Assembly: GCA_003427395.1 (NCBI GenBank)
Contig: BFEA01000037.1
Coordinates: forward strand, 283,847-347,846
Source of the DNA: Chara braunii
Taxonomy: Eukaryota > Streptophyta > Charophyceae > Charales > Characeae
Direction of reading: 5' to 3'
Length of the DNA: 64,000 nt
In this document: one piece after another, positions 10,831 through 23,423 of the stretch
How positions within the stretch are numbered: the first letter of the stretch is position 1
Layout: each line of letters opens with the position of its first letter
Position numbers and translations under genes: made by a program
Notes under the pieces: generated by a model
Seen by the model: only the letters and a program-made list of their open reading frames with translations
What the model was told of the DNA's origin: nothing
Database searches by the model: none

Positions 10831-11790
10831 AAACGTTAGAAGCTTCTTGGGCATTTGTGGATTCTGGAGGATTTTTATTTCTCATTTTGCTACCCTTGCA
10901 GAGACTCTGAGAGAGATTGTAAGGCAAGGGGCTAACTTATCATGAACTGAGAAAAGACAAATTGCTGCAGAGACTTCAAGAAAAATTAAACAATGGAGGA
11001 GTAGTGTTGGGAGTGCCTTTCTACGATGATGAGGAGGGAAGACCCTTCATCACCGTAGCTCTATGTGGTGTACTCTTTCAAAAGAGTGGGGACGGGAAAG
11101 AGAGACCGCTAAGGTTTGAAAGTAAGACTCTTAACTCTACAGAAAGAGGCTACACCCAATTCAGAAAGAGTTACTGACAATCATCCACTGTCTCAGGTGC
11201 TCCAGGCATTATATACTTGGAAGGAGATTCATCATCAAGACCGATGCATCTGCTGTGATCGGTGCTATTAAAAAGTATCAACAAGTGGATCCAACAGTAA
11301 GCATATGGATTACCTTCACTTGGACTTTTAATTTTACACTTGAAAAGATTCCCACAGAAAAGAACCGGGCAGATGGCCGAAGCTGAATTGAATGGAGAAA
11401 AGATGAAGATAAGGATGTTGATGGGGCAATCGAAGAATCTGCCTTGTTGATAACTTATTGAATGAGGAAGACGATGAAGATTGTAAGGCTCCAAGTTCCT
11501 ATAAGTGGAGCTTATGGCCTGAAGAAAAAGATAATTGGGGAGAGATCCCTGATGCTTATGTCTATGAGTTACTTCTTGCAAAGGAAGAGGAGGAAGAACA
11601 AAACGATTGGTATGCCAAAATCAATGTAGCAGCGGTAGTTGCTCATGAACTAGGAGAAAGTTCTGAGTCAAAGAATGAGGAAGAAGCTGGAAAGAAAGAA
11701 AGAAAAAAATTCTTTCATTTTTTAGGAATACGATGGAAGTTGCCAAGAGATTGGGAAGAAGATGGAAAGAGAACAGCTAAAGGAAAATAA
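10830..11790 (+). pseudogene. RNase H and linker, copy 1
   Basis: Reads NVRSFLGICGFWRIFISHFA, LREIVRQGANLS, GGVVLGVPFYDDEEGRPFI, LRFESKTLNSTERGYTQF and KTDASAVIGAIKKYQQVDP with frame changes. The open stretch 11458-11790 is an acidic linker (NEEDDEDCKAPSSYKWSLWP). RNase H degrades the RNA strand of the RNA-DNA hybrid. Confidence 0.75.
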
Positions 11791-11799
11791 TCTAAGAGT

Positions 11800-12860
11800 T
11801 GTGTGTGGGAAAAAAAGATAGCTAAAAATAATTGTTGCTCTACATGAGGGGGTTGTTGGTGGCCATAGCAACCTACTCTAAGACAGTTAAACTTTACTTC
11901 TGGCCTGGCATGAGAGACATGATTTACAGATTTTGTAAGTCATGTGTGTTACGTTAGAAGAGGTCTACAACGAGGATGATTGAGCCTTTATTTCCTACTA
12001 TCCTGATAGAGTCAGGAAGTCGAGTTCACTTGGATCTCATCACCATGCCTTTAGGCAAGGGAGGGATGAGGTACATATTGAATATGAAAGATAATTTTTT
12101 GGATATGTTGAGGCAAAGGTCTGAAGAGGAAGACGGGTAAGCAAGTGGCTGACTGGATAAAGGAGGTTTATCTCGTATATCCCTTGATCAGAAAGTGTGT
12201 TTTTGACAGACGATCTGAATTCAGAAATGAGATTGTAAGGAGAACCACTCTCAGACAAGGTGTCACAATTCGACACGTAACCATTTATCATCCTCAAGCA
12301 AATGCGCCTGTCGAAAGAGGTCACAAAACTTTGAAAGATTCATTTGGCTAAATGATGTGAAGGGAACCTCAGTAACAGACCAAAAGTACTAAGATTTGCA
12401 GTTTATTCTGATAACATTACTGTCAAAAACACCACTGGTTATGCTCCATTCACACTGTGGTATGGTCGGTACTTTACCTATTGAGAGTATAATCAAGACA
12501 TGGTAGAGTCAAGAGAGTGACAAAGAATACTCAATTTCATAACTTCTTCAGATCAGAATGAGGCAGATATCGGAGGTTGATCAGACAGTAATGGATCCCG
12601 CAGAGAGAATGGCAACCAACAGATTGTCAGACCAAGAGAGATGGAACCAGAAGAGATATATAAGGAAAACAAAATTAAAGGTTAGTGATGTTGTCCTCCT
12701 ATTCGACAATTTCCTTGAGACTTAGTGGACAAAGTGATTGGAGCCCAGATGGCTCGGTCCCTACAGAATTACAGGTGAAGCAGAGGGCAAGGTCTATGAG
12801 ATATCAGAGATAGATGGTTCAAGAGTTCATGGTATGGTGTCAGGGTCAAGGGCTTCGTAA
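11800..12860 (+). pseudogene. Integrase, copy 1
   Basis: Zinc-binding start ALHEGVVGGHS near 11835. The core frame 12145-12351 reads ADWIKEVYLVYPLIRKCVFD, RRSEFRNEIVRRTTL and HPQANAPVERGHKTLKDS, keeping the second Asp and the Glu. The C-terminal part (12400-12860) reads NTTGYAPFTLWYGR, RMATNRLSDQERWNQK, WLGPYRITGEAEGKVYEIS with stops. It aligns to the copy-2 integrase throughout. Confidence 0.75.
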
Positions 12861-12869
12861 GTTTATCTT

Positions 12870-15600
12870 CAGGGACCCTGACCTAATCCCTATAATGATC
12901 ACAAAAAAAGGGAAGAAAAGCTAAGCATCCAATAAAGAAGCAGTTGAAAAAAACGAGAGAAGTATAATAAGACAGTGAGGCAACTGTGAGAACGAGAACC
13001 TCAGCAGACTTTGACTACTCTTACATTGCCAACTCAGTATGTCAATTTTCAGCATGTCAAGTTCTGACATGAAAGACTTGAGAAAATTTTTTAGAATGAC
13101 CCATATTCGTTTCTACATCAGAGTTAATTTTCTTATTTCTGCATGTGACAGAGCCAATGAGATCAAAGTGTCACTGATGTGGAGCCACAATCGCTCCACG
13201 AGTATTAGATCCTTGAGTGGCGAACAACTGTAAGGTGCAGCTGCAGTGAGAAAAGTGATGAGAGATCATCCTTCTGAGAATTGATGCAGTATCAAGTTCA
13301 GAGAACTCGTGGTTGTAGCACATCAAAGAAAAATCGGTATTAATTTCTTGTAACTCAGAGAAAGTCCGACAGACATAAAGAAGTCCAGCTCTACTTGACT
13401 AGAAAGTTGTCAGTGGAGGGACTTCGTGTCTTCTGACTCAGTTGCCTGTCTAAGAGAATTATCAAGAAGATAAGCATAAAGAAGTTCGGCCTTGCTTGAC
13501 CAGAGAGTTGTGAACAGGGGGACTTCGTGTTTCTTGACTAAGTTGCCTATCTTTTGTTTCAGTTGAGGGAAGGGACCTCCATGGGGCCAGTATCTATATA
13601 CTTCCTTGAGACTGGCGGGAGGTCTCTTNGAAGTATTCTCAGATGAGGGAAGGGACCTCTCTGGGATCAGCGCTCTGTATTTCCTGAGGCTGAACGGAGA
13701 TCTTTAGGAAATGCACATTCGATTGTTTGTTGTTGCTGTTTAGTGCCTCACGAGATCGAAGGGACGTCTCTTGAAAAATGTTTGTTTCGTTATTTGGAGC
13801 ATGAGTTGTCTGACTGTGGGCTTGATATGTTTCGTTGACTGTCTGTGCCTTGGGTTTTCTTCTCTAACCTAAAGATGCATTGATTGTCAGGGCTACCAGA
13901 GCCTTACGGCAGTAGGTTGCAATCTGGAGGGGTCAGCAGGTCCACAACACGAGTGTCGAATTCCGTAGTTGACTGAGGCTAAGACTCCAGGGGTCTGGCC
14001 TGTGAGGTCAAGAAGTGTCAGTTGGAACCTTGCCGCAATCAAAGGATGCAATCCAGTGAGGTTCACCAAAGCCTAGAATCGTGGTTACACCGGGTCCCAC
14101 ATTCAGAAATATGGGTGGGGCGGCCAGCGCCCTAGACCAAAAACTGGTGGCTGAGCCGGTCCCCGACCGCAATGGTCAAATCTGGGTACGGAACAGTTGG
14201 ACTGACGGGAGTTCTACTGTCATAGGGTGACCAGACCCGCTATAGTTTGGGTGTCCTGGCGTGAGGTGCGCCAAAGGATCGTCGTACTCGAGTAGTGGGT
14301 ATGGTGGTCCTGACCTAGAGGCAGGTTAAAGGGGTTGTAAAGACAAATGGTCTGACTAGTCCTGGCCTGAGGCGGGCCGAACAAGGGTTGTCAGGTTGAC
14401 GGGAGGTCTGTCACCCCTGGCCAATGGTAGGCCAAAACCAGGGCAACCAATAACTCTTGGGTGGGAAGGACCGTTTACGTTACTTTACTTATTATTTTAT
14501 TTTGGGTTTTCATTTTATTTGTTTTATTTAATTATTGCATGATGATTGCTTGTCAGGGGATTTGCATGTTGAGATCACGCTTGGTGGGTTATGAAACTTG
14601 TTGTATTAAAGGGTCATACAAATTTATCTAAAGTTCCCAGACCAGAGAAAGAGAATGGGGTTTGGTATCTCCCTTTATTCGTCTGAGAAGTTGAGGGTAC
14701 GCCTCACTCAGGTCAGAGAAAGAGAATGGGGTTTGGTATCTCCTCCGTTTGCTTGAGAAGTTGAGAAGATGTCTCACATAGATCAGAGGAACAAGAAAAA
14801 GGGTTTGGTATGTCTCGCCAATGATATTGCTGACAGGTAGTGTCCACAGTGTTAACACCAGATTGATGATATCCCTGGAGACACTATCAAAAGTGGAACA
14901 CGAGGTAACTTCTCCACTTAAAAGGTAAAAAAAACAATAAAAAGTCAAGGCCAAATTGTAGATGAAACCTGAGAGGTAATCCTTCTTAAATTTTATTTGG
15001 TGGCCGATAGAGCGGCCTGGTTCACGAAGAACCTGCATCCCCGGCTTCAAGGTAATTAAATGCTTTAGCCAGGGACGCTATGAGGTATGAAATAAGAAGA
15101 GAGATTAAGAAAAGAGAAGTCAGGAAAATTCAAGGAAAAAGATCATGTTTACACGACAAATAAAAGATAGCCATGAACTTGACCTGGAGCAGAGCAAAAA
15201 GAAAGAAAACGTCAAGGAGAGCGCAGTTGTTAAGATGAGAGTGAGAAGGGGTGGTGTAGGTAACTGAGGGAGAAGGTACAGGCACTAGGGCCTTATTGGT
15301 CAAGGGATTGAACCCTTAGCTAATGGGAATTGAAAATTGATGATGGCCCGATGGGATTGAATTCATTGATTGCTCTAGCTTACTGAAACCTCACGGAGCA
15401 TAAGTTTTATTTCCTTCTTTGCTCGATTATGTAATCAATCGCTTATCTTATTTACCTACGGACAAGCTATCGGTACCTTTATTTTATTTTATTTATGGTA
15501 AGTCCCCAGACATCCCTGCTTGGGATGATGATATAGTTTGAACTTCATGGCGACACGAAGGAGGAAAAAAAGTCGTTTCATAACCAGTCAAAATATTGGC
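12870..15600 (+). other. Structured non-coding region between pol and the antisense ORF, copy 1
   Basis: No credible ORF. It is collinear with 40650-42680 in copy 2, with many substitutions. Recurrent blocks: GAAGGGACCTCTCTGGG / GGAGGTCTC hairpin-like units (13565-13700), three purine-rich GGTTTGGTAT repeats (14640-14815) and two adjacent hairpins, GGCCGATAGAGCGGCC and GGTTCACGAAGAACC (15002-15033). Both hairpins are kept in copy 2. Confidence 0.55.
14640..14820 (+). repeat. Three purine-rich GGTTTGGTAT tandem repeats
   Basis: Units of about 70-80 bp each contain a purine run ending GGGTTTGGTAT (at about 14651, 14721 and 14792), followed by TGAGAAGTTGAG and CCTCAC/TCTCAC. The same threefold array is at 42240-42415. 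The motif GGGGTTTGGTAT recurs once more exactly at the 3' LTR boundary (16275), so it may be a duplicated polypurine tract. Confidence 0.6.
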
Positions 15601-15689
15601 TATTTCTTCAAAATTGGTCACTCCTGTAAATCCATAAATCATTGAACAACACACATGTTTTAGTGCCTACTACTAGGAAAAAACTATCT

Positions 15690-16061
15690 TCAATTTTTTG
15701 ATATAACCAAGGTAGAATCTTTGTAAAAACCATCAGTGCATAAGACTCCCTTCCTGTCCTGGAAGCATGATACTCCCAGTGGATGCTTTTCGTTATTCCC
15801 AGGAGAGGAAGCATTGGGCGCGCCGTAACGCGCGTCAAATTTCTTTTGATAGTACACCATCCTTGTTGGGGATGGAGTCCTTTCGTACGACCCAACGAAG
15901 GAGGGGCGGGAAAAGGGCCTTGTCTGAGCACTATAACCCTGAGCTTCTTCTTCCTCTTCCTCTGAACTATACTCGCGCCATGCACGAGCAGGCGGCTCCT
16001 CACGGGCCTTCCCTCCTCTTCCACCTCTCCCTCTTCCCTAACCTTGACGTGCCTCAGGCAT
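15690..16061 (-). pseudogene. Antisense RG-rich/acidic ORF, copy 1
   Basis: From the ATG at 16061 the minus strand encodes MPEARQG, an in-frame TAG (codon 8), then an RGRGGRGG stretch, an EYSSEEEEEE acidic run, and RMVYYQKKFDARYGAPNASS, ending at 15690. The copy-2 version (42684-43160) has the same order and differs by conservative changes (F/Y, Q/R, D/E, N/S). That supports past selection on a protein even though this copy has a stop. Codon 8 is CAG in copy 2 and TAG here. RG repeats often bind RNA. The function is unknown. Confidence 0.6.
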
Positions 16062-16840
16062 AGTGTAAGGAGATTCCCCCAGAGCTCCAGACACTCCCTC
16101 TGTGTGACGGAACAAGAAAAGTGTGTTGCGAGCTGCGGCAAACATGAGTGAACAGCTGGCACAAAGTTGCGATGAAAACGGTGCTATGGGTCGAGGAGGT
16201 AGTGAATCCTGACCCGCATATGTTTTACACTAGTTGTCTACTGTGTGTTTTGGCGCAGCGGGAACGCTGGGCGGGGGTTTGGTATCCCGACCCTCGGCTG
16301 TGTACCGAATGCCTGCTCACGAACTCCTGCTGCGTACCAGGCGTCTGCTCATTTACCTTCGCTGCGAACCAGATACCAGTCCACAAGGTCATGTGGGATG
16401 CCAAGCTTCGCTGCTGGAACCACGCAAGCTCGGCGTCTTGCCATACCATAGACTGACCTGTGGCTGAAGTAACCGTCGGGTCCGCCAAGGGGCGCGATTG
16501 AAAAAAGCGTAGCGCAGACTACTCAGCCGCATGCCGGGCCCCGATGGTCATGTTCTAGGCTAGGTGCAGAGGGAAGGAAGGAAAATAAAAAAACGGTAAA
16601 AGTCGCATATCATATCTGCACCTCGAATCAGTTCGCCGTTTCCACCTGGAGCGAACTAGTGGTCCCAAGTTGTAGTGTCGTTATGACCCTTCCCTTCATT
16701 ATCGTTATTACTATTATTACTGTTATCATTATTATATTATTAAGTGGTCCTGAGAGTTCCCTCTCTTCTTTGTCACTTCGAGAGGGAGGCTAACGGTTCG
16801 ATTACGAACAGTGGTTGCAGGCGGGCAGCTTAGGCTGGTT

Positions 16841-16880
16841 TGGCCATGAAGTTGGAATCGCTAGTAATCGCTAATCAGCC
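16841..16880 (+). other. Short small-subunit rRNA-like fragment
   Basis: CCATGAAGTTGGAATCGCTAGTAATCGC is the universal 16S-like segment near the 3' end of organellar and bacterial small-subunit rRNA. The match stops after about 30 nt. It is too short to be a gene and may be an organellar DNA scrap. Confidence 0.5.
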
Positions 16881-18062
16881 CATGCCTTGCTTACCGTCAG
16901 CATCCTCTAAGTACCGCGTTGTGGGTCTTCAAAATGGGACCGCCCGTGGCCGCGTTGGTAGGAAGCTTATCACCTTCAATGGGAAGGTCATAAGCCCCCT
17001 CCTTACCATCCGACACGGGTACCCTTGAGGGGTAGATCGATGGCCTTCTTTTGAAAGGAGGGGCGCGTCCTTCCGTATCCCGTTATGGGACCACTATGAC
17101 GAGTCTGCTGTCATTTCATGCCGAATATGAAGGGACTAGTGACTGATAGTGAAGTGAGCCTCTTGTGTTACAACCCTTGAAGTTCGGCCTTTCATTTTCT
17201 CTTTAATTTATTTATATTATTTTATTATTTTCTGAATTCACAGATCACAAAAATATTGGATTCAAAAGTTTCCTAGGTCCCATGTTGAGAGCACGGGAAC
17301 TGCTGCCCGGTGTTATTAAATGTCGGACGATGTCCAACTTAGTAAGGGTTCTCTAGGCTTCATAACTTGATGAGATGGGTTATCTGCCGAAAGTTAATTC
17401 AGACCTGACCTGTGCCTGAGAGACAAAGTTTTTGAGCTTAGTCTGAACGCTTGTAGCGTCCAAAAGTAACGACAGTAACTGGCAGTGTTCCACTTTTGTC
17501 GAGGCCACAGAAGCGTGCGGACATGGGAATGCCGAAGTTAAATCTATCCTACCTAAAATAGCAGCCGCGTGATTCAGAGCCTAAGTAAGTTAAAAAGAAC
17601 AGTCGCGCCACGAATTGGGTCGCGACACAGGAGAAATGGGGTGCTTATTTAATTATTTAATTATTTGGCCCGCATGGTTTGATTCCACACCGAGGGCCGG
17701 GAAACTTGCACTGTGGCCTACCCAGTTGGGTGACCGTCGAGCCGTGGCCATGCGGATATTCGACGGGGAATAGGCCAAAAAGCAAGGCCAGTAGGCCTTG
17801 AGTAGGCCCTGTTGGGCCACGGGCAGGAGAGGTGCCAAGGGCAAGCTCCTCATATAGACGAGCTACTCCTCTTCTCGTAGTAGGAGCTAGCCCAATAGGT
17901 GGAGTTCAGGCTCATATGCCGCAGACGCAGACATCGAACCCGACATACCAAAATTGGGCTAGCTCCTTTTGTCGGAGTAGCCTGATCTCGGAGAAGAATG
18001 GCGCGACCAATTTCGATTGTGCGATCATCGAGATCGCGCGACTAAAATTAGTCACGCCGTAG

Positions 18063-18117
18063 TTCAGCATGGCCCCTGCGCAAGGATGATAAGCATAAAT
18101 CGAGAGATGGTCCAAAA
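18063..18117 (+). pseudogene. U6 snRNA 3'-half fragment (plant type)
   Basis: TCAGCATGGCCCCTGCGCAAGGATGATAAGCATAAATCGAGAGATGGTCCAAAA follows plant U6 (…TTAGCATGGCCCC…GCATAAATCGAGAAATGGTCC…) with few changes. The GCATAAATCGAGA-ATGGTCC 3' end is the plant form, not the animal one. The 5' half and promoter are absent, so it is a retrocopy fragment. Confidence 0.75.
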
Positions 18118-18215
18118 CTCCGTGGGGATTTGAACTCGGGTCTGTATTTCAACGGATCGTGTATACCACGATGTGACTTGTGATGTAGCCGTTGCCATAA
18201 GCCAACGACATTGGG
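18118..18215 (-). other. tRNA-like or tRNA-SINE-like head, minus strand
   Basis: The minus strand contains GACCCGAGTTCAAATCCCCA, which fits a tRNA T-arm and internal box B, with a possible box A (TGGCTTATGGCAACGG) about 65 nt upstream. No closed acceptor stem was found. It directly abuts the U6 fragment in the opposite orientation. Confidence 0.35.
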
Positions 18216-18239
18216 AAAAAAAAAAAACTAACTAAAAAG

Positions 18240-19625
18240 GACGCGCCATGTAGCGCATGGAGATCTGACAAGGACTTTCAGTCCCTGAAGAGGAGGAAAA
18301 CGCCTGTTTCTGGGACGTATGCTCGTATTCAGGTAACTTCTTTCGTTCTCGTTTTTCTTATTTTTTGTTTTTTTAGATTTTTGGTTGAGAATTGTTTTTA
18401 GATTTTTTCTTCTTAGATTATGCCTCGTCTACGCATTCGTTCATTTTGATGAACGAACTGCTGGGCCGAGGTCCCACTAGCAAAAATGATAGGATCAAGC
18501 TCCTGATTCGGATGTGTTTTAGGCACAGATGTAGAAAAGCAGTTCAATCTCAATTTCCTGCACATCCCCATAACCTCGTCCAAATTCAGGCATTCGATTC
18601 GATCCTCCTTGCTAGTGGAACCACGACCTTGGGGTATGTGTGCTAACGTGACCGCTGGCTACAACCAACAAAGAAAAAAAAAAGGAAAAAACTAACACTA
18701 AAACTAAACTGATAGCGACGCGCCAAATGGCGCAGTCTGAAGAGCCTGGAGCGTCTAAGTCCCAGTGCACCTGACGGTGCCCGATTTTAACGGGCGACCG
18801 TTTTGGAAGGTAGGCTGTATTTTTTTTTCTTTAGATTTTTTAGTTTTATTGTTAGATTTGTTTTAGATTTTTTATTTAGATTTCTTTTTAAATTCTTTGT
18901 TCTAGATTTTTTTTTTTCTTCCTTATTCAGGTACCCGTTTGATTTGACGAACGGGCTGGTTCCTGCAACTGCAGTATGAGCAAATCGAATGAATTTTCCC
19001 CTAGAACGGAGCATTATTACACTCCAACGCTACTACTACAGAGGGAAAGAGAGAGAAGAGATCTTACCTGCTGGGCGGTTGAATCCACGACAACGAGGAA
19101 CGCTACGGCCAACAGGTAAGTCTTCAACCTTGCAGCTGGCTATTCGTGGCACTTCCATCGATAGGATGAGCGAAATCGAATGAATCTTCCGCTAGAACAT
19201 GGAAATATACACTGTCGCACTGTCCCCACCCTTTTCCATCGTTAAGGAGCCCACATGCGCCTGTTCGTTTTGTTGAACGGGCTGCAAATAGGCGCCCGAA
19301 CCTGGCGCTTATGGCCCCTAGGTACGAACGCGCGTGAGGGAGGGGGGAGAAAGAAAACCCTTATGAGCTTGACACTAGCTCGACACTGTGAAACGACTGC
19401 GGGGAGGGGGCGCCTGTTCATTTTGAATGACAGGCTGCCCCATATACACAGGGAAAACGAGGGGGAAAAAGGTAAAAAGAAAGAAGAAGACAGAAAAGAG
19501 AGGAAAGGAAGGAAAAAAAAAGCGAAACGACCGCAAATTTGGTCGCGGCCTGGAACAGGTGCAGCCCCTAGAAGGTTCTAGGGGGTGAAGTGATTGCACC
19601 TGCTTGTTTTGAGCAAGCAGCAGTA
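18240..19625. repeat. Modular region with five covarying hairpins
   Basis: Five small hairpins share a loop-proximal TTTTG but have different complementary stems, at 18436-18457, 18934-18955, 19260-19281, 19413-19434 and 19600-19620. The first two sit at the end of similar modules about 475 bp apart. Each of these modules starts with a GCGCC…GGCGC-like palindrome (18242, 18719) and contains TTTAGATTTTT-rich runs. No ORF is credible here. Confidence 0.5.
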
Positions 19626-19629
19626 AGTG

Positions 19630-22600
19630 GCTCAATACAGCCATCTCCAGGAGCACCTAGCCTGAAAAAATGGCCACGTACTCCTGGGGATCGAAGACCT
19701 TGGTCCTCCTGGGGGAGAACCAAGGCACTGAGCTCCCGGCCATCGATTTAGGTCAAGGGCCAGGAACACCCACAAATTTTTACCTGGTTGTGGGCAAAGC
19801 AGCTGCCCAAATGCCTTCGGCTAGCTATAAAGGCCAACACTCCACCCAACAGCCTCACACTTGTGGTTGTGCCGTTGAGCCATTCAATTGAGTGAATACT
19901 GGCTGGCTGCTACTGTGAGGCCGTGCTGCTGGTGGAGAGTTGGAGGTCTGCAGGGTGAGGGGAAACATTGTTGGAGTTCTGTAGTGGGTTAGAGGAAGAG
20001 AAGTGCGGCAGCCATAGCCGAGGTTGGGAGCTCACTGCCCCACCTCTGCATGGGTTTCGCGGCCAGTGGGATGCGTCAGGGCTGGACGGTGCGGCAAGCG
20101 GCAAGGGTTGTCAAGGGTTATGTTGCCGAAATTTTGACTCAGCAGCGGTTTTTCTTGGCACGGCGACATCGGCAATGTTGGTGGGGAGATGCTGACGCGG
20201 CAACAAGACCTTACTAAGGGAAGGTGCTGCCGGATTTTTGACGCGCGGCGCCGGTGTTTTTTTTAAATGTGAGTGTGGGCAGGTGCTGCTCGATCAGCAG
20301 CACGGCAACCACAGTGTAGTCAGTGGGATCATGCTGTCGAAATTGGCAGCGGCGTCGATATTTTTCGCATAGGGAAGTGTTGTCTGGTTGGCGGCACGTC
20401 GACGGTTATTTTTCTGAGGGGCAGTGTGCAAGATTTTTGCGGTGCGGTGAATCAGTCATTTGGAAGCGTGATCAGGAGGTGGTGCCGCACAGCAGCCGTG
20501 GTATCGGCTCTGACGGCGCGGCGAGCAGTAGTCCTCCGTTGCTCTTTTTGTGGTGCGCAACAACTATGGTGGATTCCAATGTGGCCTGGAGGATGGACAA
20601 ACAGTGGCGCACGTTTGGGACTGTGCAATGGTGCGTGAACCGGCGGTATGAAGAAAGTGCAAAGTGGATGCACGCGGCTAAGTAATTATTGGGCTCACGA
20701 CACATGCGACTTTTAGCCAGGGCCATCTTTATTTTTTGCGGCGCACTGAGCAAGCGGATTTTAAGTTTGGGACGATACGGTACTTTGGCGGTAACGTGGG
20801 ACCACTTAGGACCATTTCTGGACCAAGTGGGATTGATTTGGGATTGGGACCGGCATGATGGCATGACTATTGCGAGCGGACGTGGTGAGAGGTGACATGG
20901 ACTTGTGGCTGGTTGGGGAGTATCCTTAGTGGTCAAGGTGCAATTGAGACTGTGTCAGGACGGTACGGGATGTTGGAATGATGTGGGACTGGATCTTAGG
21001 AGCACCCTCCGGGAGGGTTATCCCATTTGAATTATCTCAGTGAAACCGACCTTGGTGCGGTTGGGCGCTTGGAGAAGGACGCGGACCTTGATTCAGGAGA
21101 GAGGCCACAACTTCTCGAGTTGTGAGCGGCATATTCTACGGCGATCATTTTCTTTTGATTGGAATATTACTCGAGCTTTCTGGAGTGAGCCGGACTAAAC
21201 GTCACTCAAGGTCAGTCAGTTGATCGACTCAGATTTCCCTTCACACCTGTGTGAACCCACACTTGCTTGACCCTATTTATTGAATGTTCGTTGAAAAGGC
21301 AAAGGAAATGTGTTCGCATGTGAATGGAAAGGTCCGACTTGGATGGGGTTGTATTGGTTTCCTTTGAACTTGTTTGTTTTGCTTTGCGGTCTGTGCAGTT
21401 AGGTAGAAGGATGCTTGCGAAGAAGATTGATTATGCCTGGTGGAGAAAAGGAAAAGGATTGTTTTTTTTTACTTCTCACCTGCTTGCATGTACAAAAAAA
21501 AAAGGATTCGTTGTTTTAAAAAACTTTGGTTTTGTGTGCATCATAAAATGAATTCAATTGAAATGAAGCAAATAAGGTTAAACGAATTTGGCTTTCTCCC
21601 CATGATTGACTTTTTCTATCCCGAATGACCTTATCTACCTATACATGTCCAAATGATTCTCGTAATCTATCTCCTTCAGTTTCTTTTTCACCTAAGTTAC
21701 CCAAAACTCAAGAGTAATGAGAATAAAAGAAACCTACTCGTGGTGAGCACAATCTTTCTCTCTAGGAAGCATCCAAGGCGGGGGTTCGTATGCTTTCGGA
21801 GCCGACCCTGTTATCGACTTGGAGTGGACCCGATTCTTCGGGGGTGGTACTTTGCCGATTCGGTGGTGACGGCCCAACCTCTGAGATCCGAGTCTCCAGG
21901 CTCGGGCGAAGGGAACGAGTATCCACAGACCACTTCCTAGAGGGATGGGGGTGTGACGGCGCAGAGTTGACTAACCCTCGCCGAGTCCTGGGCGACGAGG
22001 GGACGAAATTAATATCCTCGCGGGTGGTCACCTTAGGTGTCACCATTAGAATTAAAAGTTGGAGACAGAATCTCCAGCCGTAAGAAGAAGAAGGTAATAA
22101 AGGTGATGGTTCTCTCGGCGCAGCGAAAACAACTGCCGTTTTCGTTTTGAGGAACCTGATGCTGAAGATTGGTACTTAATCATTCAAGGAAACGAAAAAA
22201 GTAATTATTGCTCAGGAGGGCGACGCGACCAACAAAATTTTTATTTGCTAGATAATACTTTCCTCCAAGCAAGCCGCATATGATACGGAGGTGTGGTCGA
22301 ACCGAGAGTTCAAACTTCGGCCAAAAACCAAATCACTTGTTGATCTGCATGGTAGCAATGAAATTTACTTGCAGAAGTCATTCTTGAAAGGGTTGGTAGG
22401 TGTCGACAGACCCAACCGTAAAAGGTTGAGTTGTCCTTCTTAATCTTTCGTCAATCTTCGCCTTGGAAGCGGCGGTATAATAGTCTCTTCAGTCATATAG
22501 GCTGGGAAGAATAACTTTGGCAGATCATCTCATCAAGTCAAAAACCCTGTCTTGTGTGATTTGATAAAAAGTGTACTGATTTTATTTACATTGTGATCAG

Positions 22601-23330
22601 AGAGTTCTAAAGGGACTAGGATTATATTGTGGGTTTCACACTTGGTTGAAACCGTCCTAGTCGACTGACGTTTGTTTCGTACCTAGGAGATCAACGCCCT
22701 AGGGAACGGACAACGTTCGGGTCCACTTGGCGTTAACCAAGCGTACCTATACTCCAGCGAACAAGCAAGCGCCCTCGGCTGATCTACCTCTGCGATTGCA
22801 TGTAAAAGCTTTCGCACGTGGGTCAGTAGCTCAGTAGGGATACGGCCCTGAGGGTGGTGACAACCCCTTAGGGAAGGTAAGATGTGCCCTGCGAAAACTT
22901 ATCCTGTCGTAGGGGACTGTGGATGTACAGCTGGCGCACCCGGCTAGAGCGGCGAAAGGAGCGATGCAACCGCGTCCGTCTCGGCGGCTCGCGAGATTAT
23001 TTATGCATCGTCCTAAGTTGTCTCTTGATTTTGGTTTTATTTTACTCCTGCGTGACATGGCTGGGAGGGCTCCCGCACTTTGCAAAAAGGTGGGAGCCGA
23101 TGCACTCGACAACGGCGATCCTATAACGAGTGAGGGAGGCAGGCTTTTTGCTACTTGGGCATGAGCAACCTCACCACGCCGAGTACTACCGAATTGAGGA
23201 GAGAGGGCTAGGCGGCGTGGTGAATGTGCGGGAGACCATCTGTGCGCGCGTGCTCATGCTCTGAGTGTTCGGCCCTAGCTATCTCGAAACTTTGTGGCCT
23301 GGTATCGTGTACGGTTCAATTGAGAGGGCC
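19630..23330. other. Non-coding repeat-derived sequence, unassigned
   Basis: No ORF with recognisable features. 20100-20470 holds degenerate tandem units of about 60-100 bp (GTTGCCGAAATTTTGAC, GCTGCCGGATTTTTGAC, GCTGTCGAAATTGGCAGCGG). The remainder shows no recognisable gene or element end. Short open frames on both strands look like chance. Confidence 0.4.
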
Positions 23331-23423
23331 TCAACCATGGTATGTAGCAATGGGTTGTACAGATATAGGCCGAGATACCTCCAATGTCTCTGGAGGTGGG
23401 AGTGAATATTAGGGGAGGGGCCG

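Noticed and set aside
17500-17560. 5S rRNA fragment (GGGAATGCCGAAGTTAAAT)
   Set aside because: Only a short GAAGTTAA-like word; no further 5S sequence on either side.
22820-22900. tRNA-like start (GGGTCAGTAGCTCAGTAGGG)
   Set aside because: Only a D-arm-like string; no anticodon arm, T-arm or acceptor stem.
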